A stretch of 35,871 bases of DNA from Acidobacteriaceae bacterium (GTDB lineage Bacteria; Acidobacteriota; Terriglobia; Terriglobales; Acidobacteriaceae). The position numbers and the translations under genes are program-made. The first letter of the stretch is position 1, and every line of letters starts with the position of its first letter. Location of the stretch: NCBI GenBank assembly GCA_025361625.1, contig JANYKL010000119.1, positions 1-35,871 on the forward strand, given 5' to 3'. Shown here piece after piece: positions 1 through 8,522 of this stretch. Under the pieces are notes generated by a model, which did no database searches, was not told where the DNA came from, and worked only from the letters and a program-made list of their open reading frames with translations.

Positions 1-1133
1 TGCAGCTTGCCTAGAAAAAAATAAGGCTCGGGATCGGCGACATTCAAGTCGCACGCGCTTACGAGGCTTTGAGCGGCGCGACTGTAAAAGCCTCGCGAAT
101 ACCATGCAATACCGAGCGCAATCAACATACGGTCGGATTTCGGAAACAAATGATTGCCCTTGACGAACACTTCGGTCGAAGGTTCCAGCGCGAGATGCGA
201 GAGTAGTTCTGTCCCCCAATCGAACAGATTCGCTTCGCTCGAGTCTATCTCCGCGGCGCGCTGGTACTCACGGACTGCCTCCAAAGAATTATTTAACTTC
301 TCGTCGGCCTTCCCAAGCAGGTGGTGAGACTCGGCGTCCTGTGGCCGCAGGCGGACTCCGGTTATCAAAAGCGGTCGGGCGCTGGCCGCGAGACCTCGTT
401 CTAAAAGGAGCGACCCTAGTTGTCGGTTGGCTTCGAAATCGTCTGGGTTCTGCTTGAGCCTGGTTCGGAGCGAATCCTCCGCGGACTTCGTATCTGCGGT
501 ATCACTTCTAGAAAATTTGTCACTGAGTGATACAGTCTCTCGCGCCAGCGCTTCGGTCGCTCGTGTGGTCGCGTCTGAGCCGTGGCCGCCGGAACCGGCT
601 TCGGTGACCCCTGCGACGGTGAATTTCGGCTCGTCGTAGAGTTCAGGCGCCCTCGAAATGGTCATCGTAAAATCAATCGCAGTGGTTTTCGTGGCCGCTA
701 TTGTGACCTCGCCTGACTCTACGTCAGCGAACCCACCTTTAGCCGCATGAATTTTATAAACACCTTGAGGTAACTCAGCAAATCTGTAAGTGCCCTGCGA
801 GTCCGTGCGTGTAGTTTGCAGCGGGCCGGAATTCGCCGGGGTTTCATCGGAGGGTCGGATCAGTACACTTACTCCGGCCAAAGCGCGATTCTGAGCGTCA
901 CGAACGAATCCTGTGACCGCCCCACTGGACGAGATCGGGTCGGAGTGATGTTCTTGGGCGCTTGTAACTCCAAAAGAGACTCCAAAAGAAACAATGATAA
1001 TGATGAAGATGGTCACAAAGCCCACCAGCACCGCTTTGGTTCGCACACTCCATAGACAGGCGTCAGCTTCGACCTGAGGCAACTCTTTAGTACCGCGCTC
1101 AAGTGCGGCTTTATTACGATCGCTCTCATCCAT
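1..1133 (-). CDS. Membrane-anchored carboxypeptidase-regulatory-like / TPR protein (partial, 3' end outside window)
   Basis: The reverse strand is open from an ATG at 1133 to the left edge (about 377 codons) with no stop, so this is the N-terminal part of a larger protein. An in-frame TAG lies a few codons upstream of the ATG. Residues 1–33 are polar. Residues 34–57 form a strong hydrophobic helix (VGFVTIFIIIIVSFGV), so the protein is probably a signal-anchored membrane protein facing the periplasm. Residues about 70–155 look like a carboxypeptidase regulatory-like beta-sandwich (GAVTGFVRDAQNRALAGVSV, then TDSQGTYRFAELPQGVYKI). A Ser/Thr-rich linker follows, then TPR-like helices from about 220 (DDFEANRQLGSLLLERG; AESHHLLGKADEKLNNSLEAVREYQRA). 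TPRs suggest a protein-interaction scaffold; no catalytic motif is visible. The gene is divergent from the nucleoside hydrolase genes. Confidence 0.75.
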   Translation of the reverse strand, partial: MDESDRNKAALERGTKELPQVEADACLWSVRTKAVLVGFVTIFIIIIVSFGVSFGVTSAQEHHSDPISSSGAVTGFVRDAQNRALAGVSVLIRPSDETPANSGPLQTTRTDSQGTYRFAELPQGVYKIHAAKGGFADVESGEVTIAATKTTAIDFTMTISRAPELYDEPKFTVAGVTEAGSGGHGSDATTRATEALARETVSLSDKFSRSDTADTKSAEDSLRTRLKQNPDDFEANRQLGSLLLERGLAASARPLLITGVRLRPQDAESHHLLGKADEKLNNSLEAVREYQRAAEIDSSEANLFDWGTELLSHLALEPSTEVFVKGNHLFPKSDRMLIALGIAWYSRGFYSRAAQSLVSACDLNVADPEPYFFLGKL

Positions 1134-1312
1134 CACGCGGCTATTCTATTCGTGATTCCTTGTCATCTGCAATTTCACGCCAAGCAATTTCTGATGGGGC
1201 CAATTATTCACGGCCCTCGACTCTCATAAAATCGGGTAGCGTAAGCGAGCGATAGGTTCTAGAATTGCACGCCACGGCGAACTCATTTTGGTGGCTAGCG
1301 AGGGTAGAAGAA

Positions 1313-2521
1313 TTGGAAGAACAAGCACAGGTTTCACGCCGCCGCTTCGTAACGTCAACTTTCGCCGCGGCAGCGTTGGCGGGGTTCGCGAATCAGGCCT
1401 CTGCGGCAAACCCTGAGGGAAGGCCTTCCCGGGAGCAGCCAAAGGCCGGAGAAACGACACCCCGGGCAATAGGTGGCGGTTCGATCTCGCGTGTGATCAT
1501 TGATACCGACCCCGGGATTGACGACGCCTTTGCGCTACTCCTGGCCCTGCGGTCGCCAGAATTGACGATTGAGGCCATCACTCCCGTTGCGGGCAATGTC
1601 CCGCTGGAGTTCACGCTGCCAAACGCCCTGCGGATGGTAGAGATTGCCGAGCGCACGGATATTCCAGTTGCCGCCGGAGCGAGTGCGCCGCTAGTGCGGC
1701 GGCTGGTCACTGCAACCTATGCTCACGGCGAAAATGGGCTGGGCGGAGCAGTCTTCCCTGAGCCGCATACCAAGCCGGTGTCCATGCCCGCGGCGGAGAT
1801 GATTCGCGAGGTGATTCGCAAATATCCGAACCAGGTCACGCTGATCACGATTGGACCGCTGACGAACGTCGCGGTCGCTTTGAGCTTGGATCCCGAGATT
1901 GCTCACCTGGCGCGCGGTCTTGTGATGATGGGAGGTTCTCTCTCGGGAGGGAATATCACCCCCGCGGCGGAGTTCAATATTTATGTTGATCCGGAGGCGG
2001 CGCGAATTGTGTTTCAGTCGGGAATTCCAATCACCATGGTCGGACTCGACGTAACCCGCAAAACAGCGCTCACCGAAGAGCATGTTCGCAGGCTTGAGGC
2101 CGCCAAGAACCCGGTAAGTCAAGCGGCGGCGATCATCGGGCGCAACGCGGTAACCCGCAACCGTGCGCAAGGTTATGTGATTGGCCCAAATATGCATGAC
2201 TCCCTTGCGATGGCTGCGTTTCTAGACCCATCGATTTTGAAATTTCAGGATTACTATATCGACGTCGAGACCTCTGGTGAATTAACTGCCGGCGAAACCC
2301 TTGGCTACAGCCCGGTTGCCGGTGACCTTCGGCGTCGCCCAGACAAAGAAAAGGATCTGGCTGCCATGAACATGCCGATTCGCGGATCAGCCCCAACGCT
2401 CGCGAGCGTGAAAACTTCTCCCGTATTACGAGACAAATTCGTGCCCAATACAAAAGTTGCAGTGGATGTAGACTCCGATAAATTCTTTGAGCTGCTGATT
2501 GGGCGATTGTCTGGCCGTTGA
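1313..2521 (+). CDS. Tat-exported nucleoside hydrolase (IUNH family)
   Basis: This is an inosine-uridine preferring nucleoside N-ribohydrolase, a family that cleaves the N-glycosidic bond of ribonucleosides. The Ca-binding N-terminal signature is intact (DTDPGIDDA, D64/D66/D70/D71 in this numbering), and the C-terminal NMHDSLA carries the expected His-Asp. Residues 8–32 form a twin-arginine signal (SRRRFV, then an Ala-rich h-region ending ASA), so it should work in the periplasm, which is less common than the cytosolic form. I chose the TTG at 1313 because GAGG lies at 1300–1303 and it leaves a normal Tat n-region. An in-frame TTG at 1265 would add 16 residues. Length, about 402 residues, is long for the family mainly because of the leader and linker. 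The next gene is a paralogue, and their ends overlap or abut depending on its start. Confidence 0.88.
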   Translation: MEEQAQVSRRRFVTSTFAAAALAGFANQASAANPEGRPSREQPKAGETTPRAIGGGSISRVIIDTDPGIDDAFALLLALRSPELTIEAITPVAGNVPLEFTLPNALRMVEIAERTDIPVAAGASAPLVRRLVTATYAHGENGLGGAVFPEPHTKPVSMPAAEMIREVIRKYPNQVTLITIGPLTNVAVALSLDPEIAHLARGLVMMGGSLSGGNITPAAEFNIYVDPEAARIVFQSGIPITMVGLDVTRKTALTEEHVRRLEAAKNPVSQAAAIIGRNAVTRNRAQGYVIGPNMHDSLAMAAFLDPSILKFQDYYIDVETSGELTAGETLGYSPVAGDLRRRPDKEKDLAAMNMPIRGSAPTLASVKTSPVLRDKFVPNTKVAVDVDSDKFFELLIGRLSGR

Positions 2522-2576
2522 CGGATCCAGAGTCAGAATTAAGTCAAAATCAAGTCAAATTAAACTGAGGTCATGC

Positions 2577-3680
2577 GTGAAAACGAAAACTTGTGTCCGT
2601 GCAACTGTAGCTCTCATTGTGCTTTTCATTGTTTCCATCGCCTCGAGCGCTCAAGAAAAACGTAAGGTGATCATCGATCAGGATGCTGCGGGCCCGGCCG
2701 GAACCGACCAGCAGTCGATGATGCTGCTCATTCAGTCTCCGCAGACCGAAGTGTTGGGTATTACGGTTGTGACGGGAGACCAGTGGCTCACCGAAGAGGT
2801 GGCCCACACGTTGCGCATGCTGGAAATCATTGGTCGCACCGACATCCCAGTGATGCGCGGCGCTGAATATCCCTTGGTCAGGACGAAAGAAGAAACCGAG
2901 GCGATGGAGCTGCGGTACGGTTCGTTCACCTGGCTAGGCGCCTGGACGCCGAAGTTTTATCATGCCGCTCGCGAGCTCGGTAAAATGCCGGAGGGCATGC
3001 CAACGACAAAAGCGTCGGATGAAGATGCGGTGCACTTTTTATTGAGGATGGTGCATAAGTATCCACACCAGATCACGATCTACGCGGGCGGCCCGATGAC
3101 GAACCTGGCGATTGCTATTTCGATCGATCCTGAATTTCCAAGTCTGGCTAAAGAACTCGTCTTTATGGGAGCGAGCCTCAGCCCGCAAACAGTCGATCCG
3201 GAGTTTGTGAATACGCCGCGTCGTGAATTCAACCTTTGGTTTGACCCCGAGGCATCTCATATCGTGCTGCGCGCACCATGGAAAAAGATAGTGTGCACTC
3301 CGGTGGATGTCTCCGTGAAGACGAGAATGACCACCGCGTTGATCGATAAGGTGAAGTCTGGAACATCTCCGGCCGCGCAGTATATCGGCAAATACACCCA
3401 ACTGTACGGCGCGTTTAACTATCTGTGGGACGAATTGGCGGCGGCGGCATGGCTCGATCCAACACTGATCACAAAATCAGAAAAACGTTATATGGATATC
3501 TCGATCGATCGCGGCCCCGGATACGGCGACACGCTGACTTGGTCTGATCAGGACAAACCAAAGCAGGAAATGCAGGCAGTTGAGGTGCAGGTTGATCTAG
3601 ATACCGAAAGGTTTTACAAATTATTTGTTGATTTGCTCAAGGCTCCTACTCCCAAGGCTCACGACGCTCCAAACAATTAG
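2577..3680 (+). CDS. Sec-exported divergent nucleoside hydrolase paralogue
   Basis: This second nucleoside hydrolase-like protein has about 367 residues from the GTG at 2577. That start is preceded by GAGG at 2567–2570 and gives a clean signal peptide (KTKTC n-region, ATVALIVLFIVSIA h-region, cleavage near SSA-Q). An in-frame start at 2499 would overlap the upstream gene but add a non-signal extension. The fold is recognisable (VIIDQDAAG, LGITVVTGDQW, ITIYAGGPMTNLAIAI, ELVFMGASL, FNLWFDPEASHIVL). The metal loop differs: the usual DxDxGxDD is replaced by D34-Q-D36, a short insertion, then G-T-D44-Q-Q, and the C-terminal HD pair reads WD (NYLWDELAAAAW). Substrate or activity may therefore differ. 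It is probably co-transcribed with the upstream paralogue. Confidence 0.82.
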   Translation: MKTKTCVRATVALIVLFIVSIASSAQEKRKVIIDQDAAGPAGTDQQSMMLLIQSPQTEVLGITVVTGDQWLTEEVAHTLRMLEIIGRTDIPVMRGAEYPLVRTKEETEAMELRYGSFTWLGAWTPKFYHAARELGKMPEGMPTTKASDEDAVHFLLRMVHKYPHQITIYAGGPMTNLAIAISIDPEFPSLAKELVFMGASLSPQTVDPEFVNTPRREFNLWFDPEASHIVLRAPWKKIVCTPVDVSVKTRMTTALIDKVKSGTSPAAQYIGKYTQLYGAFNYLWDELAAAAWLDPTLITKSEKRYMDISIDRGPGYGDTLTWSDQDKPKQEMQAVEVQVDLDTERFYKLFVDLLKAPTPKAHDAPNN

Positions 3681-3707
3681 AATTAGCACGTCTGGGAACT
3701 CACCTCA

Positions 3708-6700
3708 CTAATGGCCAAGCTGCTCCAGCATTTGCTTTGCCTGCGGATGGTTCGGATGTTGCTTTAAAAGATCCCGCAAAACGGCTCGTGCATCGTCGGG
3801 ATGGCCTTCGATGGCGCGAATGCGCGCGAGATTCAAATAAGCCTGGTCAAATGCTGGTGCAATGCGGATGCATTCCTCAAAACTGGCAATCGCCAAATCG
3901 CGCCGTTCTGTCCGGAGATATAAAATGCCTAAATTATTCAACGCCTCCGGATACTTCGGCCGCAGCTTCAGAGCCAACTGCAGCAAATCGAATGCCCGCT
4001 CTGTGTCTCCCGCCTGCGCGTACACCATACCTAGACCGTAATTCGCCTCGGGATCATTCGGATTTACCGCGATAGCGTGCTTATAAACCTTGCCAGCCTC
4101 CTCCCACTCCTTAAGTTGCCGGTAAGCGCTGCCGAGGTTCACGAGCGCGATGGAGTGGTCAGGGCTGAGCTTTAAAGCTTGCTTGAAATCGTCGGCCGCC
4201 TCTTGCTTTTGGCCCTCGCCAGCCGCCAGTAAGCCAAGATTGTTCCACGAGTTTGCCATCGTGTCAGGATATGCGGCGTTGAGCTGCAACGCGCGTTTGA
4301 AGCAATCGCGCGCCTCGTTACTTTTTTGCTGATTGAGATACACGCTTCCCAAGCCATACATCGCCTCTGCACTCGCTGGATCATCGCGCAAGGCGATCTG
4401 AAATGAAGCGCCGGCTTGATCCATGTAACCACGTTGAAAGTACACCGAACCGTAGGAAAGATAGTTCCGGCCATAATCAACCGCATCGGTTATGCCGCGG
4501 AAAGGCAGCGCTTTCGCTACCCTTTGCGCGAGCGTCTGAGGAATTTCGCGAACGTCTCGCTCCACCTGCTGGACGTTCAGTGGTCCTTGATAAAGTTTTA
4601 TGATTTCGCCTCGAGAATTGATTAGAAATGAAGTGGGAAGTGTGAGGTCACGGTGCCGGTCAAATATGAGGCGGTAAAGAATGTTATAGATCGCTGCAAC
4701 TTCTTCGGATCCGCGCAGAATGGGAAACGAGACCCGCAGGTCGCGGAGTAGGCCTGGCAGGTTCGCCTGCCTCCCAGGTTCGTCGACATTAACCGACACC
4801 AAATGCAAACCTGCCGCTAACCATGACTTGTGGCGCCCGTTTAAAGACCGCAAGTCCTGCTTGGACTGCTCCGCCGCGGTTGCCCAGAAATGTAGAAGCA
4901 CGGGACCACCGCGAAGCGAAGCGAGCGACATCGCTTGGCCGTTTAGCGTCGGCAGGGCAAAGTCGGGCGCATCGATTGGGGCAAGCAGCCATGTTTCGGC
5001 TGCCTGCGGAAGCAATTCCGGTTCACGCACCGAGCGTGCCAGGAGCTTCCCCTCGTCGGTGGGCAAATATGGACGACTCCGACTCCGTACGAACGGCTCT
5101 ACGCGCCTTTGATCCGAACCTTCTTCAATAAAAATTCTGTGGTTGACAGGTAGGTCGTCGACCTCTTGCATCAATCCGCTTGGCCACTTGATTGATACGC
5201 TGATGACACTCTCTGAAGTATTTCCCAAACCAAAGAAAATCTCTTTACTGTGTTGCGACAGGAACCCAGATCCAGCTTGTACCGAACGCATCTGGCGGCC
5301 ATTCCTCGTTTGAAGACTAATCACCGCGCCGATAGCATCCCGATTGCTTTTTTTTCCACGGAGGGAGAAGACGATCAACGCAGGCAGCTCTTCCATCACG
5401 TTCTTCAACACCCGCAACTGAGGAGCGTTGCGATTCTTGAGAAACGCTTCCTGTCTTCCATCATGGTCGAAGTCGGAGAGAGCGAAGGAACGCCCGTCCT
5501 CCATAAAGTCGAGACCAATAGCGCCTGAGATGTCTGAAAATCTTCCTTCACCGTTATTGGCGTAAACAATATTGCGCTCGTAGCCGCTCCACGTTCCATC
5601 CGCGCGAATCAGTTCGTTAATCGCAGCCCAGGCCTGTTCGTACTGCGACGATGGCTTTGCCTGATCAGGTGATCGGGCTACGACCTGCCTCCAAAAAAAG
5701 CTATTTAAGTCTTGCGGCGATGAACCGCTGACCATACCGTTAACAATGTAGAGATCCTGAAAGCCGTCATGGTTGAAATCCCATGCGTCACTAGACCAAG
5801 CCCAACGGCCAATGCCGACGCCCGACTCAATCGTGTGATCCGTAAATCTGGATCGTCCCTCAAGCGCTCCGTTGTGAAACAACGAGTTGCCCATAGCGTG
5901 CTTTTGTAGCAGGGCCTTCACTCTGTCGTCTGAGCTCGGTTTGAATTGTGTCTGCTTTGAGACGCGCTCGCCGGCAGCGGTCCACATGTCGGCAACGTAA
6001 AGATCTTCACGACCGTCATTATCGTAATCAAACCAGCACACGCTCATGCCGGCGCCCACATCTTCAACTTCGCTGTCTGCAGCGATGTCTGTGAAAGTGC
6101 CGTTCCCGTTATTGCGATACAAATTCTTTCGTCCGAAATCATTGACCACGTATAAGTCGGGCCAGCCATCATGGTTGAAATCATTCCACCCGCAACAGAA
6201 GCTATATCGCGTGTTGTTTTTGTTAAGCCCGGTCTCCGCAGTCACATCGCTGAACGTCCCATCGCGACCGTTTCGCATCATGTAGTTCGGCGGGCCATTT
6301 TCTGCCGCGTAATACGGCGACGGATATTTGTATTGGTTGGTGCCCTGGTAGTAGACGTACAAGCAGAAATAAATGTCGAGCCACCCGTCGCGGTCGTAAT
6401 CGGCCACTGCTGCTCCCGTGAAGGTGCCTTGGGGCGGCGTGGAGAAGTGGAAGGCACCCGCTTTTTGTTTGAACGTGCGGTCGCCTTGATTCAGAAAGAG
6501 CAGAGGCCCATTGGCGCGTACCACGATCAAGTCCTGACGACCGTCGTTGTCGACATCGACGAAGAGGGCGCACGCCGTGTTCTCTATGACTCCGACGCCG
6601 GACTGTTCAGTGACGTCGTCGAATGTGCCGTCCCCGCAGTTCTTATAGAGGCGGTTGGGAAGGCCCCCGGGCTGGCACACGTAAATATCATCGAAACCAT

Positions 6701-7571
6701 CTCCATCGAAATCGCCTACTGAGACGCCATTGTGGCCATAAATATCAATTCCACTTGCTCCATCGAGGATGGTTCGCCAGTAATCGCTGCCGTGCATCAA
6801 CTGAGCTGCGAACGAATCGTTGTGACCTAAAGCTGCCGCCGATATGTCGACAAAACACAACTCCGAAGACCGGCTCTGGGTTTCTTCCGATGCTGCCCAG
6901 CGCAGGGCATGGTACTCCCCGCTTGGCAGTCTCTCCCACACGATCTGCCAATTTCCCACCCGCTGTTCCCGCCAGAAGCCATGACCCGTTCCGACCAGTT
7001 CATATCGAATCGAAGTGCGAAGCGGAACAGAAGTTGAAGGCGAGTTTATTTCGCTCTCGATCGCTGTCACCTGAAAGTCAGCTCTAAGAGCTCTGAAAAG
7101 GTGCGGCATCGAAGCGAATAGGTCGGACACAAAAGTATCGCGCCCGATCAACGCATGTTCACCGAAGCTGTTTTGCCTGATTTCAATCGCCGGGCCGGGA
7201 CGAATCATGCGAGACTCCCGAGGCCGAAGTGAACATCCCTTAAAATCCGGGGATAAGACTTTAGCGATCGGTTGCACACTCAAGGGAGAGGCGAGGAACC
7301 CATCAGTCCATGTGGCAAGGATGATTGCGATCTCGTCGGCATATCTCTCTGACACAAACTCATCGGAGCCACTCTGAGTCTTAAGCAGCAGGGCATCCAG
7401 TGCGCGCGCCTGCCGGTAATTTGGATGTAGATGATATGGCTTGCTTAAAATCGACTGCGAAGCTTGATCCGACGCGGAGAATCGAGGCCATCCGAAGCCG
7501 CCCAACAAAGAAGGAATGAATGTCGCGAGAGCACCTTGACCGCACCCCTCGAGAAATTGTCTCCGGCGCAA
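3708..7571 (-). CDS. Exported FG-GAP / ASPIC-UnbV / redoxin-like / TPR fusion protein
   Basis: This 1287-residue protein is predicted to be exported. Residues 1–32 form a twin-arginine-type leader (RRRQFLEG, then a hydrophobic stretch). Residues about 276–725 hold seven FG-GAP/VCBS blades with Ca-binding loops of the DxDxDG type (DFDGDGFDD, DVDNDGRQD, DYDRDGWLD, DFNHDGWPD, DYDNDGRED, DFNHDGFQD, DFDHDGRQE), i.e. a beta-propeller. Residues about 740–815 match ASPIC/UnbV (RDAIGAVISL, QAGSGFLSQHSKEIFFGLG, KWPSG). Residues about 862–1005 resemble a TlpA/AhpC-type thioredoxin fold, but the active-site stretch is FWATAAEQSK with no CxxC. Residues about 1040–1285 are six or seven TPRs. The start is a TTG; the nearest upstream in-frame stop lies about 80 bases away with no ATG/GTG in between and no clear Shine-Dalgarno. 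A scaffold or adhesion-like extracytoplasmic role is an inference. Confidence 0.88.
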   Translation of the reverse strand: MRRRQFLEGCGQGALATFIPSLLGGFGWPRFSASDQASQSILSKPYHLHPNYRQARALDALLLKTQSGSDEFVSERYADEIAIILATWTDGFLASPLSVQPIAKVLSPDFKGCSLRPRESRMIRPGPAIEIRQNSFGEHALIGRDTFVSDLFASMPHLFRALRADFQVTAIESEINSPSTSVPLRTSIRYELVGTGHGFWREQRVGNWQIVWERLPSGEYHALRWAASEETQSRSSELCFVDISAAALGHNDSFAAQLMHGSDYWRTILDGASGIDIYGHNGVSVGDFDGDGFDDIYVCQPGGLPNRLYKNCGDGTFDDVTEQSGVGVIENTACALFVDVDNDGRQDLIVVRANGPLLFLNQGDRTFKQKAGAFHFSTPPQGTFTGAAVADYDRDGWLDIYFCLYVYYQGTNQYKYPSPYYAAENGPPNYMMRNGRDGTFSDVTAETGLNKNNTRYSFCCGWNDFNHDGWPDLYVVNDFGRKNLYRNNGNGTFTDIAADSEVEDVGAGMSVCWFDYDNDGREDLYVADMWTAAGERVSKQTQFKPSSDDRVKALLQKHAMGNSLFHNGALEGRSRFTDHTIESGVGIGRWAWSSDAWDFNHDGFQDLYIVNGMVSGSSPQDLNSFFWRQVVARSPDQAKPSSQYEQAWAAINELIRADGTWSGYERNIVYANNGEGRFSDISGAIGLDFMEDGRSFALSDFDHDGRQEAFLKNRNAPQLRVLKNVMEELPALIVFSLRGKKSNRDAIGAVISLQTRNGRQMRSVQAGSGFLSQHSKEIFFGLGNTSESVISVSIKWPSGLMQEVDDLPVNHRIFIEEGSDQRRVEPFVRSRSRPYLPTDEGKLLARSVREPELLPQAAETWLLAPIDAPDFALPTLNGQAMSLASLRGGPVLLHFWATAAEQSKQDLRSLNGRHKSWLAAGLHLVSVNVDEPGRQANLPGLLRDLRVSFPILRGSEEVAAIYNILYRLIFDRHRDLTLPTSFLINSRGEIIKLYQGPLNVQQVERDVREIPQTLAQRVAKALPFRGITDAVDYGRNYLSYGSVYFQRGYMDQAGASFQIALRDDPASAEAMYGLGSVYLNQQKSNEARDCFKRALQLNAAYPDTMANSWNNLGLLAAGEGQKQEAADDFKQALKLSPDHSIALVNLGSAYRQLKEWEEAGKVYKHAIAVNPNDPEANYGLGMVYAQAGDTERAFDLLQLALKLRPKYPEALNNLGILYLRTERRDLAIASFEECIRIAPAFDQAYLNLARIRAIEGHPDDARAVLRDLLKQHPNHPQAKQMLEQLGH

Positions 7572-7741
7572 ATCAACGAGATCAGGTCTGGGCGATTCGA
7601 GCGTCTTGCGTGATTTCAGGACGATGTCTCCCGGATGTTATTAACGATTTCATCAACGACGAAAGCTAACACTAACTCACTCAGTCGCCCATCCATCAGA
7701 GGATCATGATGCGGCCGAATCGCTTGTTCACGACCCACTCT

Positions 7742-8386
7742 CTAGAAGCCTTGCCGCACCAACTCTTCTACCGTTAGAGAGCTTTGAGTTGGTTCGCGCC
7801 TCAACATCTTTTCAACATACTTTGCGATTAAATCAGCTTCGAGATTAAGCAGGTCTCCGGGCTTGAGCGAGTGTAGATTCGTGTGCGCGACGCTGTGTGG
7901 GATGATGGCGATTGTGCATTTCGTCCCCTCGAGTTTTGCTATGGTCAGGCTTATTCCTTCAATAGTGATAGAGCCTTTGAATACCGAATATTTTTCGACC
8001 TCGGCGGGCAGTTCGAGGTGGAGCCACCAATTGTCAGAGTCTGCAATTCTCTCCAAGGTTAAAAGTTTGCCGACACCGTCAACATGACCCTGAACGATGT
8101 GTCCGCCGAACCGTCCGTCTACCTTCATCGGCAACTCAAGATTCAGCAGCGAGCCTTCGCGCATTCGGGAGAATGATGTACGAGCCCAGGTTTCGGGAGC
8201 GAGATCGGCTGAAAATGTTGCAGATGTGATGTTAAGCACCGTCAGGCAAACACCGCTGACGGCGATACTGTCCCCTGTCTTCAGCTCTCGAATTGACTGG
8301 TCGGCCCTGATAGTGACGCGGCGGTTCTCGCCGCGCTGGTGAATACTCGACACGGCACCGACCTCTTCAATAATCCCGGTGAACAT
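7742..8386 (-). CDS. ribE: Riboflavin synthase, alpha subunit
   Basis: The enzyme dismutates two 6,7-dimethyl-8-ribityllumazines to riboflavin, the last step of the pathway, in the cytosol. The N-terminus MFTGIIEEVG is diagnostic, and the two lumazine-binding repeats are visible: residues about 1–96 (GDSIAVSGVCLTV) and about 97–200 (GHIVQGHVDGVG, KGSITIEGISLTI, PHSVAHTNL). At 214 residues the length is normal for the family. The start is supported by a strong GGAGG a few bases upstream of the ATG. It lies 136 bases downstream of ribD on the same strand, so co-transcription with ribD is likely. I saw no FMN riboswitch in the gap. The symbol ribC is also used for this gene in some genomes. Confidence 0.95.
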   Translation of the reverse strand: MFTGIIEEVGAVSSIHQRGENRRVTIRADQSIRELKTGDSIAVSGVCLTVLNITSATFSADLAPETWARTSFSRMREGSLLNLELPMKVDGRFGGHIVQGHVDGVGKLLTLERIADSDNWWLHLELPAEVEKYSVFKGSITIEGISLTIAKLEGTKCTIAIIPHSVAHTNLHSLKPGDLLNLEADLIAKYVEKMLRREPTQSSLTVEELVRQGF

Positions 8387-8522
8387 CTATCCTCCATCAA
8401 CCCACGCCAAGTGTAGGACCGTTTTGTTGTCCCCCAGCTGTGTCTATCCTTAGTGAAGAAGAACCTAGCAATGCTGCCCGGTAGTAGGTCGATCTCCTCA
8501 TGAAGCGAAATTCGCCCCTTAA

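Noticed and set aside
427-1055. Plus-strand reading frames at the left edge
   Set aside because: The minus strand is open throughout with a sensible membrane-anchored TPR protein; these are its shadows.
6171-6722. A 183-codon plus-strand reading frame opposite the FG-GAP protein
   Set aside because: It is antisense to Ca-loop repeats of a well-supported gene; its periodic Val/Asp content follows from that.
8397-8501. A 34-codon reading frame on the minus strand ending 10 bases before riboflavin synthase, a possible leader peptide
   Set aside because: No Shine-Dalgarno before its ATG, no amino-acid run suggestive of attenuation, and no downstream hairpin pair.
8387-8522. Possible FMN riboswitch before riboflavin synthase
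   Set aside because: None of the conserved RFN-element stems or loops are recognisable in either this gap or the ribD upstream region.
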